Shown: positions 47,280 to 59,139, counted from the first letter of the stretch. The stretch: DNA of 64,000 bases from Rhabdophis nuchalis (GCA_039707465.1 CM077645.1:58777850-58841849), one strand, 5' to 3'. Numbers and translations: made by a program. Notes: generated by a model from the letters alone, not told the origin.

Positions 47280-48005
47280 GTTAGATCAGTCCATGTCCAA
47301 TGATAGATTGACCCATATTGTGCCCATGCTGCCTTTCCTTTATTGTAAATCCCATTATTCTTCATGGTTTACAGAAGAGCTGAGAAAATGAAATGGTAGA
47401 GGAGACATTTAGAGTACTTCTGGAGACCAGAAAATGATGAACCTGAAATATAATAGTAAGCCACTATTAAGGCATATCTTGAGGGGCTACTGGTGCTCTT
47501 CCACCCCCTTCTAAGACTGTTTCCTAGACAGCATCTCTTCTCCTGATCCTTCAAGGTTGTTTCACATTTCATAATATTTTGAACTTTAAAACTGTACATG
47601 GCTTGGGGCTAGGTGGTCTGAGGGACTGCTTTTTTTTCCCAGCTACATGTATCAGTCCCATCAGGTCTGCTAGAAGAGGCATGTTACAGGACCCATGTTC
47701 AAAAGTCTTCTGTATGAAGGAGGTGAAGCTTTTTCTGCTACAGTTCTTGCTTTCTGGAAGATCATTCCTGCCAAGTTAGCTCCAATCTTTGTGACCTTCT
47801 GGAAAGTCCTTTTTCAGAAAGCCGGAAATCCCCTGGTAATAGGTTCACATGCTGACTGCATTATATGTAATATCTTCCCACTCATGGTTTTGTTTTAACC
47901 ATATTTATGGTTTTAATTGATTTTGCATAGTGTTTTAATTATTGCTTGTATTGTATGCTGCCCAGAATCATTTCCTATGAATGAGAAGTCATAAAAATTT
48001 GACAA
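47280..48005 (+). mobile_element. Ancient L2-type LINE fragments
   Basis: SSWFTEELRK (about 47355-47385) matches the post-endonuclease linker, and VHGLGLGGLRDCFF (about 47595) with SARRGMLQ matches the RT C-terminal region, followed by a 3'UTR-like ATGCTGCCCAGAATCA (about 47957) and AT-rich tail. The RT core between them has been lost. Stops and shifts are frequent. Confidence 0.6.
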
Positions 48006-48346
48006 ATGATGTTTTCTTCAGCAATCTTTTCTTCAGCTGTTATTTAATGCCCAATCAACAATATAATATTGCCCAGTTCAAATTAAATCCACCTATTGCT
48101 GTTTAGCAAAACCAAGAACAAATTTTTCAAACGCATAAGCATTATTTAAAACCATCGTTCTTTGTGTGGAGGACTGTGTCCCTTCCATCCAAGCAAACCT
48201 TCCAGATCTTCTTCGGGGTTCTTTTTTGCTTTACCCCATCTTTAATGTCTTCCTCCCATGAGAACATCTTCCTATGAAAAACAAGAAGTTTGTTTGGTAA
48301 TGAGGTGGAACTGTGACCAGGGAACCATCATTGATATGTATTTTAC

Positions 48347-48609
48347 ACATCATACTAGAGTTGTGGGGGCACAGTGGTTAGAATGCAGTACTGCCAGCTA
48401 TTTTTCCTGACTGCTGGCTGCCTGCAGTTCGGCAGTTCGATTCTCACCAGGCTGAAGGTTGACTCAGCCTTCCATCTTTTCAAGATGGGTAAAATGAGGA
48501 CCCAGATTTTGGGGGGCAATATGCTGACTTTGTAAACTTGCTTAGAGAGGACTGTAAAAGCACTGTGAAGCTGTATATAAGTCTAAGTGCTAATGCTAGT
48601 GCTACATGG
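48347..48609 (+). mobile_element. tRNA-derived SINE (Sauria-like) with 16-bp direct repeats
   Basis: TTGATATGTATTTTAC occurs at 48331-48346 and 48610-48625, flanking the SINE. Head with GGCACAGTGGTTAGAATGCA (from about 48369), B box AGTTCGATTCTCA (about 48435), body AAAATGAGGACCCAGATT, tail TATAAGTCTAAGTGCTAATG. The head-to-B-box spacing is enlarged by a small internal duplication near 48415-48437. Confidence 0.85.
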
Positions 48610-48625
48610 TTGATATGTATTTTAC

Positions 48626-49526
48626 TGTAGATAAAAAGCCACGAGCTTCTCTCTAAGCAACTCATTCTGCCATTTATTTTCCTACTATCCACATAGCATT
48701 GTAAGAAATATCAATATAAATGTGCAAAACAAAGTACTGTAAATTACAAAATTGCTATACCTGTAACCTATAACAATGACTTTCTAAAGCTTTTATTACA
48801 GTAGCAAGATTGAAGTTGAATCCACAAATGTTGATTTAAAATGTTGATTGATAGCAGCTCAGATGTGAAAACACACTGGAGTGTTTTTATGCTGGCATAC
48901 TTTTGTAACAGCAAATGTTTAAAAAGAGATTTTTCCCTTTGCATCTATGAGTGGCAACTTCTAGTCTGTGAAATGAAAACTTGTTTTATACAATTAATTC
49001 ATAGTATCAGCAACATATCTTCCCTGAAGTTTTAATGATGCTCACTTCGTTTCCATTACATCAGTCTATTCACACTTGTCTTTAAATATGTTGATTAATT
49101 AAATCTCCCTTAGTTGGCTGATTGGCTGCATATGGAATTATGTCGTTTCCATATGATCTTGGAGGGGACAAAAATGAGGAACAAATCAAGGCTTAAACAT
49201 ACCATATCTTGACTCTCCTGTTCTGATATTTCTAGTCTTCTTTCTACCCAATATTTGTTCTCCTTTTTCTATTTCTGGGCATACTCCAGCTTTATTCTGA
49301 TTTGCCCCATTCAGAATACGGTTTCAAGTTTCTTTTAGTCTTTCTTTAATTTTTCTTTCCCAGCTATGACAGTTTTCATCATCACATTTGCTGAATCAAA
49401 AAAGCTTCCAATAGAGGACCATGAATATCAGAACTGTCTATTACCACTATGTATCTACCACAGTAGTGCTATAAAGTGCTAGGGGGGTCTATGGATGATC
49501 ATACTAAATTCTAACAAATAACAGAA
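48626..49526. other. Unique DNA, no gene seen
   Basis: No exon or recognised repeat. Confidence 0.5.
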
Positions 49527-49920
49527 AACAGAATAACAAAGTTTGAAGGGGCCTTGGAGGTCTTATAGTCCAACCCCCTGCTTAAACAGGAAACCCTACA
49601 CCACTTCAGACAAATGGATATCCACTATCTTCTTAAACACTTCAATTGTTAGAGCATTCACAACTTCTGGAGAAAAATGGTTCCACAGATTAATTGTTCT
49701 AACTGTCAGGAAATTTCTCCTTAGTTCTAGGTTGCTTCACTCCTTGATTAGTTTCTACCCATTGCTTCTTGTCCTGCTTCAGGTGCTTTGGAGTATAGCT
49801 TGACTTCCTCTTCTTTGTGGCAGCTCCTGGGATATTGGAACAATGCAATCGTGTCACCCCCGCTCCTTCTTTTCATTACATTAGACATATCCAGTTCCTG
49901 CAGTCGTTCTTCATAAGTAA
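49527..49920 (-). mobile_element. CR1 LINE 3' end
   Basis: Plus-strand words GGAGGTCTTATAGTCCAACC (3' end), AACTGTCAGGAAATTTCTCC and CAGTTCCTGCAGTCGTTCTT match the 3'UTR and ORF end of the CR1 at 32.9 kb. Confidence 0.85.
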
Positions 49921-51119
49921 TGTTATACTTATGAAAATACAGGATTGGATTTCCTCTAAATGATTATTCAAATATTTCTGAACCTGTAACAAGACATCTA
50001 TAGCAAGTTTGCTGTAGGACTTACCTCACTTCCATTTTGATAGCTAATTCTATTTCTTCATACTGGTCCACATATTGATTCAGACTGTCCAACTAGAATT
50101 GATTATAAGGCACTAAATTGACCTGACACACCCCCATTACCCTCATTGCAAGATGTTATCCTGGACTTTTTCAATCACAGAGTATCTCTGTCCTATTTTA
50201 TCTGTGAATAAATTTTTGAGTCCAACAAATTCTGTTTCAGAAGAAGCAGCATACTGCAGCCTTATGCTTCAAGGTATAGTCTTTGCATTGAAGAGTAATT
50301 TTGCTTTGTCTCACCTCCTGCTTCCTGGTTCATATTGTAACAACATGCTTGATTCGTAATACATGCACAGATTTGCAAATTGTCAAGGTAACCAAGCTCA
50401 ATCTTGGTTGTATTTTAAAGTAGATTGATTAGAAGATGTAAAGTCTGGATGTTTAGAAAGAGTCCTCAACTTGATATCATTCCCAGATATACAACATGAC
50501 CATAACCTCTTTACAAATAGAAATACTACCAATCTCCGTGTGTGTGTGTGTGTGTCTGTGTCTGTGTCTGTGTCTGTGTCTGTGTCTGTGTCTCTGTATG
50601 TGTGTTTAATTCACTTTTTGTTTCCTTGTCATTCAGAAAGTTCAAAACAAACTTGCAACAGGCTGGAAAATCTACAAGTTGACATTGAGTTGAAGAATTC
50701 TGACACAATAGATTTACAGGCATTAAGGCAGGGTTTTCTAACATTTGCTTTAGATATTGCAGAATAAGTCTGGAGCTTTTAAATGCTACACAGCTATTTG
50801 TGCTCTGAGCTCTCTCTTTTCCTCTCACTTTCCTATCTTTTAGTCTTTTGGTTGTGCAACATTATTTGTAAGAGCATTTTGACCCTTGTGTATGTACAGC
50901 CTCTCTCTGCTGTTCCAGAAAGCAGCTCTTGCTTCTAGCCAATCGTGGAAAAAAACCCAATCCTGAATATGCTATAAGAATGCAATGAATTTTTTTAAGT
51001 ATTTGCCGCTTTTTCAAAGTCTGGGAGAAAAGCCAGTGTGCTGTAGTTTTGGAAACCCATGTTCAGGACTACCACCACTCATGTGGTGGTATTCCACTGC
51101 CATTTGCAGGAAATCATAA
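49921..51119. other. Unique DNA with TG/TGTGTC microsatellite
   Basis: No exon seen. A TG run followed by six or so TGTGTC units lies at about 50537-50605. Confidence 0.6.
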
Positions 51120-51235
51120 GCAGGTGAAGACATCTGCTTGGGAATACCCTGAAGCAAATGGTGAGACAGAATGCTGGACCAAATGGGCTGTGGCCTGTTC
51201 CAGCAAGGCTATTCTTATGTTCTTATGTTCTTATG
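51120..51235 (+). mobile_element. LINE 3' end fragment (CR1/L3 type) with TTATGTTC tail
   Basis: GCTGGACCAAATGGGCTGTG followed by CCTGTTCCAGCAAGGCT and three 8-bp TTATGTTC-type units, an arrangement like CR1-group 3' ends. Confidence 0.55.
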
Positions 51236-52090
51236 TGGTAGCCCATGTTTCTCCAATCATTGTCTCTGAATCCAACCTACAGAAAAAAATGGAAAAAGGG
51301 AGTGCTATGTATATGTACTTCAAGCTTCTGAGAAACGTATAGATCTAAACCGAACAAATAAATAGAAAGCCATTCAAAGGCTGTCAGACATCTCCTACTG
51401 TACTTACAGAAGTCATCATATTATACAAATTGCCAGTCATTGCAGTGTGCAAGAGTATGATATATTTTTTTCTTAACACATTTTCCTTATTACCGCTTAC
51501 TGCCATTAGCAGCTCATTGATTCCCTTGGAGGAAAAGACATCGCTTCCAACCAAAAATTAATCCTAAAAAAACGAATAGAGGAGTCCTATCAAAAGTTTT
51601 AAAACAGTCTTTGTTTCCAAATATGCTTTAAGCACTACAGAAAATGGCATATCCTATGTACAAGTATGAGCCTTTCTGGGAGAAAATATTAAGGCTCTTC
51701 ATCTTGCTTTGTCTCATTTGTTCCTCAGATTTTAGACTTGTCTCTTGTTACAAGGACTCACTCATCATACTTGGACTGTTTTTTAAAATTGATGTTTTCC
51801 TTGGAAATTGCAGGCAAACAATTTTTCGTGTTTGCTACTTGAGAAAGAAAGATGTAGTAGATCCATACTGTAAAAAATAAAAATAAGAAAATCCCAGCAT
51901 AATTTTAAAAAGCATCTCCCAAGGTCTTCATTCTTTAGAAAGACATTTTTCAATGAACACTTGTACTTTCAAACAGCTCTCTTCTTGGTGAAAGCTCAGA
52001 TCACCATGAAATATTCAATTAAGTTATCAGTCATTTTCAGGATTTTGTCATGTTTATTTTATTTATTTATTTTTATTCGAATTGGACCCC
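51236..52090. other. Unique DNA, no gene seen
   Basis: No exon or recognised repeat; ends in a TTTA-rich patch. Confidence 0.5.
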
Positions 52091-52102
52091 AGTATTACTG
52101 TT

Positions 52103-53875
52103 GGACCCCAGTATGTTTGGGGGGAGTTTGACTCCGTTACTTCCGAGGATATGGACAGGTTACGTGGGCGACTGCGAGCCACCACATGTTTATTGGACCC
52201 GTGTCCCTCCTGGCTTGTACTGGCATCCTGGGAGGTGACACGAGGCTGGCTCCAAGAGGTTGTCAATGCATCCTTAAGTGAGGGTTCCTTGCCTGCTTCC
52301 CTAAAAGAAGCGATGGTGAGGCCCCTCCTTAAGAAGCCCTCTTTGGATCCAGCTCTATTAAATAACTATCGTCCAGTCTCCAACCTTCCCTTTCTGGCGA
52401 AGGTTGTTGAGAGTGTGGTGGCGCAACAGTTTCCCCGTCACCTGGAGGAAGTTGATTATCTAGACCCGCGCCAGTCCGGCTTTCGGCCCGGGCATAGCAC
52501 CGAGACGGCATTGGTCGCATTGGTGGATGATCTCTGGAGGGCCAGAGATGGGGGGTGTTCCTCCATCCTGGTCCTATTAGACCTCTCGGCGGCTTTCGAT
52601 ACCATCGACCATGGTATCCTATTGCATCGGCTGGGGGGGTTGGGGGTGGGAGGCACCGTTTTGCGGTGGTTCTCCTCCTACCTCTCTGGCCGATCGCAAT
52701 TTGTGTTGGCAGGAGAGCAGAGGTCGACCCCAAGACCCCTCACATGCGGGGTGCCTCAGGGGTCGGTCCTCTCGCCTCTCCTGTTTAATGCATACATGAA
52801 GCCGCTGGGTGAGATCATCCGTGGTTTTGGGGTAGAGTACCACCTTTACGCTGACGACACCCAGCTGTATATATCTACCCCAAACCACCCCAATGATGCC
52901 GTAGCGGTGATGTGCCAGTGCCTGGAAGCCGTGCGGATCTGGATGGGAAGTAACGGACTCAGGCTCAACCCGACCAAGGATATTTCAACCAGCTCACTCC
53001 AACGCTGGCCATAGGGGGCGAACATCTTGCCCCTGTGGATGGGGCGCGCAATTTGGGTGTCCTCCTGGATACCCGGCTGTCCATGGAAGATCAAGTGACA
53101 GCCGTGGCCAGGAGGGCGTTTTACCAGGTCCACCTGGTTCGCCAATTGCGCCCCCTATTGGATCGGGACGCCCTTCGCACAGTCACTCACGCGCTCGTGA
53201 CATCCCGACTGGACTATTGTAACTCTCTCTACATGGGGCTTCCCTTGAGGTGCACCCGGAGACTTCAGCTAGTCCAGAACGCAGCCGCGCGGGCAATTAT
53301 GGGTACCACAAGGTGTACCCATGTAACACCGCTCCTGCGCGAGCTGCACTGGCTGCCTGTTGTCTTCCGGGTGCGCTTCAAGGTATTAATTATCATCTTT
53401 AAAGCGCTCCATGGCTCGGGACCTAGCTATCTGCGGGATCGGATCCTGCCTCATACATCCTCACGGCCGATTCGCTCCCACAGAGAGGGACTTCTCCGGG
53501 TGCCGTCCACTAGACTCTGTCAGCGGGCGACGCCCAGGGGAAGGGCTCTCTCTGTGGCGGGCCCAGCCCTCTGGAACGACCTCCCCCCCGACATTAGGAC
53601 CACCACGGACCTCCGCTCCTTCCGTCTTAAACTAAAAACACACTTCTTCTGCCTTGCCGGCCTGGGATAGTTACTCCTCTGTTTTTGGGTTTATTGGGGA
53701 TTTTTAGTGTAGCTAGTTTAATGGGTATTTTAGCGCAGGTATTGTTTAATTTATTTTTAATGTGAATTGTTGTATATAGTTATTGTTTTTATCTTCCCTG
53801 TGCACCGCCCCGAGTCCCTGTGGGGAGAGGGTGCGGTTTATAAGTATTAAATTATTATTATTATATTATTATTAT
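52103..53875 (+). mobile_element. L2 LINE, RT half and 3'UTR
   Basis: The 12-bp word AGTATTACTGTT is found at 52091-52102 and 53876-53887, a likely target duplication. A 14-bp piece of the 5' flank (TTGGACCCCAGTAT) is repeated at the 5' junction (52082 and 52101). The element enters just before the RT domain and runs to the terminal hairpin (about 53799-53842) and an ATT tail. Endonuclease and 5'UTR are missing. Confidence 0.9.
52115..53670 (+). pseudogene. L2 reverse transcriptase, one deletion/frameshift
   Basis: First frame (to 53014) holds the RT core: NYRPVSNLPFLAKVVE, QSGFRPGHSTETALVAL, LLDLSAAFDTIDHGIL, GVPQGSVLSPLLFNAYM and catalytic YADDTQLYIS (about 52848). After RLNPTK (about 52975) roughly a dozen codons present in the 59.4-kb copy are missing and the frame changes. 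The rest continues in the frame 53035-53670, ending SFRLKLKTHFFCLAGLG. All RT catalytic motifs survive, so decay is slight. Confidence 0.9.
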
Positions 53876-53887
53876 AGTATTACTGTT

Positions 53888-54837
53888 TCCATTAATCTCT
53901 TGACAGTTAAATCCAGGCAAGTAATAATCTATGCCTATGTTGCCATATCAAAGACTAGGCAGGAAAAACTGATTGATTCCACTAATATTCATCTATAAAT
54001 ACTAGTTAACATAACTGGAGAGAACAAATTCTCTGGTCATAAATATCTGAAATTTATTAGATAATCCAGATGCCTGGAGATCAACTATGTATCAAATTTG
54101 GCAGATAATTAAATGGACAGAATCTTGAGCATACCAACTGTAGTATTCTTTTTGTTACAACAAAACCAAAACAAATTTATATTTATTTTATCTTCAGTTC
54201 CCTGAATCTTAGCAGCGCTGAGCAGATTGTTGCATAGTTTTGGATGGAACAATCAGAATCCAGGATTCACTCTATGAATTCCACAATCCCAGTTGAGTTG
54301 GTAAATTTAATTGGTCTAATTATTGTGAATGACTGGTTGGGGCCTTGGAGAGATGAAGTTAATATTGTTTAATGCATCTCAATGTTTCCTAAGTGGGCAA
54401 GTTGCTTGCACCATTGGGATAGGGAGCACTAGTTTGATTGAGCAATAACATATTGCCATGGGAATGGGTAGAATGAGAGAAAGCTACAAATATACTATTG
54501 GAATTTTCCCAAATCATTGTAGGAGGGCTTCTGTCATATAATCCCTGTGCTATTGTTTATTAGTGGTATTTTAAAACTGTCAGCATAAACTTGAGAAGCA
54601 GCAACATTGTTGATGATATGATATCATGATATGATAAATGATATCTAATTTGAGATGTTGCTCTCAGGTGCCTACACACTCTGAAGCATGTTTACTAAAT
54701 AATTTTTGAAGTATGCACATCCCTACTGCTGCTGAAATGTACCATTGGTTTCGCATTCTGCTGTATGTATGAATTAATTGGAGGAGTCACCATACACCAG
54801 TCACTATTCAAAGAATTCTTCCATAGTTTTTGGCATA
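53888..54837. other. Unique DNA, no gene seen
   Basis: No exon or recognised repeat; a small ATGATATC repeat at about 54614-54645. Confidence 0.5.
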
Positions 54838-55357
54838 TTTATTTATTTATTTATTTTTCACATTTATAACCCGCTCCCATCTCACCACAAAGGGACTCGG
54901 GGCGGCGAACAAAGAATTACATCAATAAACATAAATACAGAGATATTAGGTGCCTGTGTTGTGACCATTTTAAAATCCCCATTTACAACTGGCGGTGCTA
55001 GGGTTACGCAAGGCCGGCTAGTTGGAAGAGGTGAGTCTTAAGACATTTGTGGAAGAGGCGGAGGTCAGGAATGGTACGGATTTCAGGGGGCAGGTCGTTC
55101 CAAAGGGCTGGTCCTGCCACAGAGAAGGCTCTCCCCCTGGGTGCCGCCAGTCGACATTGCCCGACCGACGGCACCCTGAGGAGGCCCTCTCTGTGGGAGC
55201 GTGTCAGTCCCAGGGATGTATGGGGCAGGAGGCGGTCTTGCATATAGCTAGGTCCCGAGCCATGGAGCGCTTTGAAGATGGTCGTTAGGACCTTGAAGCG
55301 CACCCGAAAGACCACAGGAAGCCAGTGGAGCTCGCGCAGGACAGGTGTTATATGGGA

Positions 55358-55360
<3 letters not shown>
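54838..55360 (-). mobile_element. L2 LINE 3' end (variant subfamily)
   Basis: Minus-strand frame 55360-55004 reads SHITPVLRELHWLPV to KCLKTHLFQLAGLA, with more differences from the other copies (for example RLLPHTSLGLTRSHREG). The tail on the minus strand is an AAAT repeat (54838-54857). Its 5' end meets the AAT tract of the next L2. Confidence 0.85.

Positions 55361-55415
<55 letters not shown>
55361..55415. repeat. AAT microsatellite (L2 tail)
   Basis: About 18 AAT units; lies at the 3' end of the next L2 on the minus strand. Confidence 0.95.
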
Positions 55416-55416
<1 letters not shown>

Positions 55417-56165
55417 GTTGCATTTATTGACCGCACCCTCTCCCCACAGGGACTCGGGGCGGTGCACAGGGAAATTAAAAAACGAAAAATATACAAAATA
55501 CATACAAATTAAAACGAATTAAACTCAATCAATCCTGTGCTAAAATCCCCTTAACTAAAAACATCCAATAAATATAGTATACATTTAAAAACCCATAGAC
55601 AGAGAGACTACCCTAGGCCGGCCAAGCGGAAAAGATGAGTCTTCAATTTCAGGCGGACGGAGCGGAGGTCCGTGGTCGTTCTAATATCGGGGGGAAGGTC
55701 GTTCCAGAGGGCCGGGCCCGCCACAGAGAGAGCCCTTCCCCTGGGCGTCGCCCGCTGACAGAGTCTTTGGAGTGTTTGGGCGCTCCCGTAATTATCCGCG
55801 CGGCCGCATTCTGGACTAACTGTAGTCTTCGGGTGCATCTCAAGGGAAGCCCCATGTAGAGAGCATTGCAATAGTCAAGTCGAGATGTGACGAGTGCTTG
55901 GGTGACTGTGCGTAAGGCTCCCCGGTCCAGTAAGGGACGCAATTGGCGCATCAGGCGTACCTGATGGAACGCCCCCCTGGCCACGGCCACCACATGGTCC
56001 TCCATGGTCAGCCGGGAGTCCAGGAGGACACCCAAATTGCGCGCCCTCTCCACGGTGTTTCGCCCCCAATGGCCAGAGTTGGAATAATCTGGCTGAAACG
56101 GGGTGCCGAAGCCACAGCCACTCAGTCTTGGACGGGTTGAGTCTGAGTTTGGACCAAGATAATCA
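55416..56165 (-). mobile_element. L2 LINE 3' part with internal deletion
   Basis: Reads from GARNLGVLLD-equivalent (here RARNLGVLLDSRL) through LQLVQNAAARIITGAPKHSK and then, after a gap corresponding to the LHWLPV...GPSYL block of sister copies (about 190 bp missing near 55770), the terminal block and 3'UTR. Its 5' side is part of the duplicated unit described at 56026-56679. Confidence 0.85.
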
Positions 56166-56679
56166 TATAGGAACCATGATGGCACAATGGTTAGAATTCA
56201 GTACTGCAGGCTAAGTCACTGCCACTTCAGGAGTTTGATCCTGACTGGCTCAAGGTTGAGTCAGGCTTCATCCTTCCGAGGTCAGTAAAATGAGGACTCA
56301 GATTGTTGGGGGCATATGCTGACTCTGTAAACCACTTACAGGGGAATGGAAAGGACACCCAAATTGCGCGCCCTCTCCACTGGTGTTTCGCCCCCAATGG
56401 CCAGAGTTGGAATAATTTGGCTGAAACGGGGTGCCGAAGCCACAGCCACTCAGTCTTGGACGGGTTGAGTCTGAGTTTGGACCAAGATAATCATATAGGA
56501 ACCATGATGGCACAATGGTTAGAATTCAGTACTGCAGGCTAAGTCACTGCCACTTCAGGAGTTTGATCCTGACTGGCTCAAGGTTGAGTCAGCCTTCATC
56601 CTTCCGAGGTCAGTAAAATGAGGACTCAGATTGTTGGGGGCATATGCTGACTCTGTAAACCACTTACAGGGGAATGGAA
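56026..56679. repeat. 327-bp tandem duplication of an L2-SINE junction
   Basis: Unit 1 (56026-56352) and unit 2 (56353-56679) differ at only a few bases. Each contains 150 bp of L2 plus most of a SINE inserted in it. The junction word GGACACCC (56353) joins SINE sequence back to L2 sequence, with GGA shared at the break, so the copies arose by duplication and not by two insertions. Confidence 0.95.
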
Positions 56680-56745
56680 AGCACTTTGAAGTGGTATCTA
56701 AGTCTAAGTGCTATTGCTATATAAGTCTAAGTGCTATTGCTTTAA
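56176..56745 (+). mobile_element. Sauria-like SINE, two copies by duplication
   Basis: Head GATGGCACAATGGTTAGAAT at 56178 and again at 56505; B box AGTTTGATCCTGA; body AAAATGAGGACTCAGATTGT. Only the second copy has the full tail TAAGTCTAAGTGCTATTGCT (repeated twice, 56698-56742); the first is cut at 56352. Confidence 0.9.
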
Positions 56746-56920
56746 GAGATAAAATCCAAATAGGCAATGCTGTGAACATAACATAAACAAAGAAGGTATA
56801 ATACTAGTATTCTGAAGGACCCAGATGTCATTATGGATATAGCACCATAAAAACATAGAGTTGAAAGAGACCTAAGAAGGCATCAAGCCCAACCCCTATA
56901 CAATGCAGAATCCACTACAC

Positions 56921-57360
56921 CAGGGGTCCCCAACCTTTTTGGCACCAGGGACCGGTTTCATGTTAAAAAAATTCTACGGGCCGGTGGGCATGGCTCAGCT
57001 GGCATAGAGAGGGATGGGGAGAGGGGGAACAGGTGGCGCATGCATGCGTGGGTGGGGCTCTTCCTCTTTCTGTGCCCCCTTTCTTTTATTACCTGTGTGC
57101 AGCATTGGTGAAACCCTATGAAACAATTGCATTTCCTTCATCGTCTCCTCCGAGCTTCACTTGAGTTTTTAGGGGCTTCTTTTTTCATCATGATATTATC
57201 CCCAATGGTGCAAGTGGCCGTGCCTGCGCTCTCCCGTCCCTGGCCTGCGCTCTGCCCAGGGGGCTGCCCCCTCCTCTCTGCTCCTCTCTGGCCCTGCAGC
57301 CCGGTTCCTATCAAGCCACGGATCAGCACCGGTCCGCAGCCCAGGGGTTGGGGATCCCTG
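56921..57360. mobile_element. hAT-type non-autonomous transposon, 440 bp
   Basis: Perfect 8-bp duplication CACTACAC at 56913-56920 and 57361-57368. Terminal inverted repeats CAGGGGTCCCCAACC and GGTTGGGGATCCCTG. GC-rich interior with no transposase; termini resemble those of widespread vertebrate hAT elements. The 57118-57384 open frame is incidental. Confidence 0.95.
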
Positions 57361-57368
57361 CACTACAC

Positions 57369-59058
57369 CATCACTGCAATATGACTGTCCATCATCTTTA
57401 AATATGTATTTGGATAATGAGAGAAAAAGAAAATGCTAAAGGGTTCCTAACCTCTTAAAATTTGTATCTTTCAACCATTCATTTAAGCATCTTGGTGGAA
57501 CCTGATATTTCTAGTAACAGTTTTAATATTCTTTTAGAACTTTTAAAACATATAAAAATCAGACTTGTTTCTGAGACCACAATCTTTATCAAAGAAAGGG
57601 GAAATGGAAAGATGTTTGCATCTGTGTGAATATATGTCATTTTGCTTTGGACAAAGAGATGACATTCTGGATAAGGAACTCATTATTTATTATGACAGTT
57701 GACAAATTTTTCATTTGGCTTGCCATATACCATACAGAATAAAGAGAAAAAATACACTGCAGGCCAAATGCAGCAGTAACCTCCTGAAAAATGAACTCAA
57801 CTTAACTTTAACCATGTTCATAATTATGTAACTCATTTTCAGGTGTAAATAATTCAGTGGGGCTGAAAGGCACGATTCAGGAGTGAGAGACCTGTCCTTT
57901 TGCTCCTCCTAATCATAAGATATGAGTCCATTAACCTTTGCAAACAGATATGGAAGGGAGAATCTCCCTCTGGGGCAAACACGCTTGCCCTTCATTTCTA
58001 TCTGACATTTGTTTTATTTTTAATCTAGGCATTTGTCTAATTAAAGAGATCGATTGGCAGCTTAATTTTCATATAAACTCTTTAACATCAGTGGGACTGC
58101 GTTCTGCAAACCAAAGTAAGATTTATTAAGGCAATAAAGCAGGCACTTCATAAAATTTTTAATGCCTAGTCTGTGGCATCTTTTACATGGGTGGGAGCCG
58201 GAATGTGGCTAAGGAAATCTCTTAAATGGAAATAATAATAACAAAGCCCTATAGGATGCTCAAAGACTTTGCCGGCCTTGCAGCTTTGTATATGTCTGCT
58301 TCCCCTTTTCCCTTGAGAATTCAGTAAGATTTCAAATTATGTGCCAGCTTTGCACCTTTTCATGAAAAGAGTGCAGTGGTACAAATTAATTAACTCATTT
58401 GCAAAGGCCTCATTGATGACAAAGAAGAAAGCAGATTAGATTCTGTCTTTTGTGCTGTATCATCTGTTTACAGCAATATATTAAATCAAAACCCGAAGAA
58501 CTAAAGCATATTTTTTGTCTGTGCTGCAGAAACAGCAAGAAAGCTTTAATTGACCCCTCAAGAAGCAGACACAAAAGACTTTTATTAGAAATATTATGCC
58601 TTTTACACAGCAATATGGTTGTCTCTTCTAAACCTGAGTAAAAAACCATTGTAAACATCTTCATTATACTCTGTCCTTCTTCTTACCTAGGTCCTTAGTT
58701 TAATAGTGTCACAAAATCTTGTTGCACCCCATGAATTGCATTCATCCATGTTTATGAAAAAAGATGTTTTATTGCCAAAGAAAACTTCTAAATCCAAAGG
58801 CTTTTGTGAAATCACACTAATATATTCTGAGCCTCTTCTGTGTGATTAAATAACTTATACTGACTATGGTCTCAAAACAGAAAAATGTGTTGCAGTTCCC
58901 CTTTCACACTCATACTTTAATCTTTTTAAGCAGTTGACATTCTATAATATACTTCAGCTGTGTGGGAGGGGCGTTAGATTAGTTACAAAATGAGAAACGA
59001 TAGATTTTCATCATTAGTCCCAGATTCCTTAATTAAATAGTGGACATGTTTAAGTTGT
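57369..59058. other. Repeat-free DNA, candidate conserved non-coding region
   Basis: No repeat and no convincing exon. The part 57900-58650 has a mixed composition with homeodomain-type words (TAATTA-like, ATTAAAG, TTAATTTTCAT) and lacks the decay typical of old repeats. Conservation is only a suspicion. Confidence 0.35.
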
Positions 59059-59102
<44 letters not shown>

Positions 59103-59139
59103 GATAATGATAATGATAATGATAATGATAATGATAATG

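Noticed and set aside
57118..57384. 88-codon open frame
   Set aside because: Lies across a non-autonomous hAT-type element and its end; no transposase motif.
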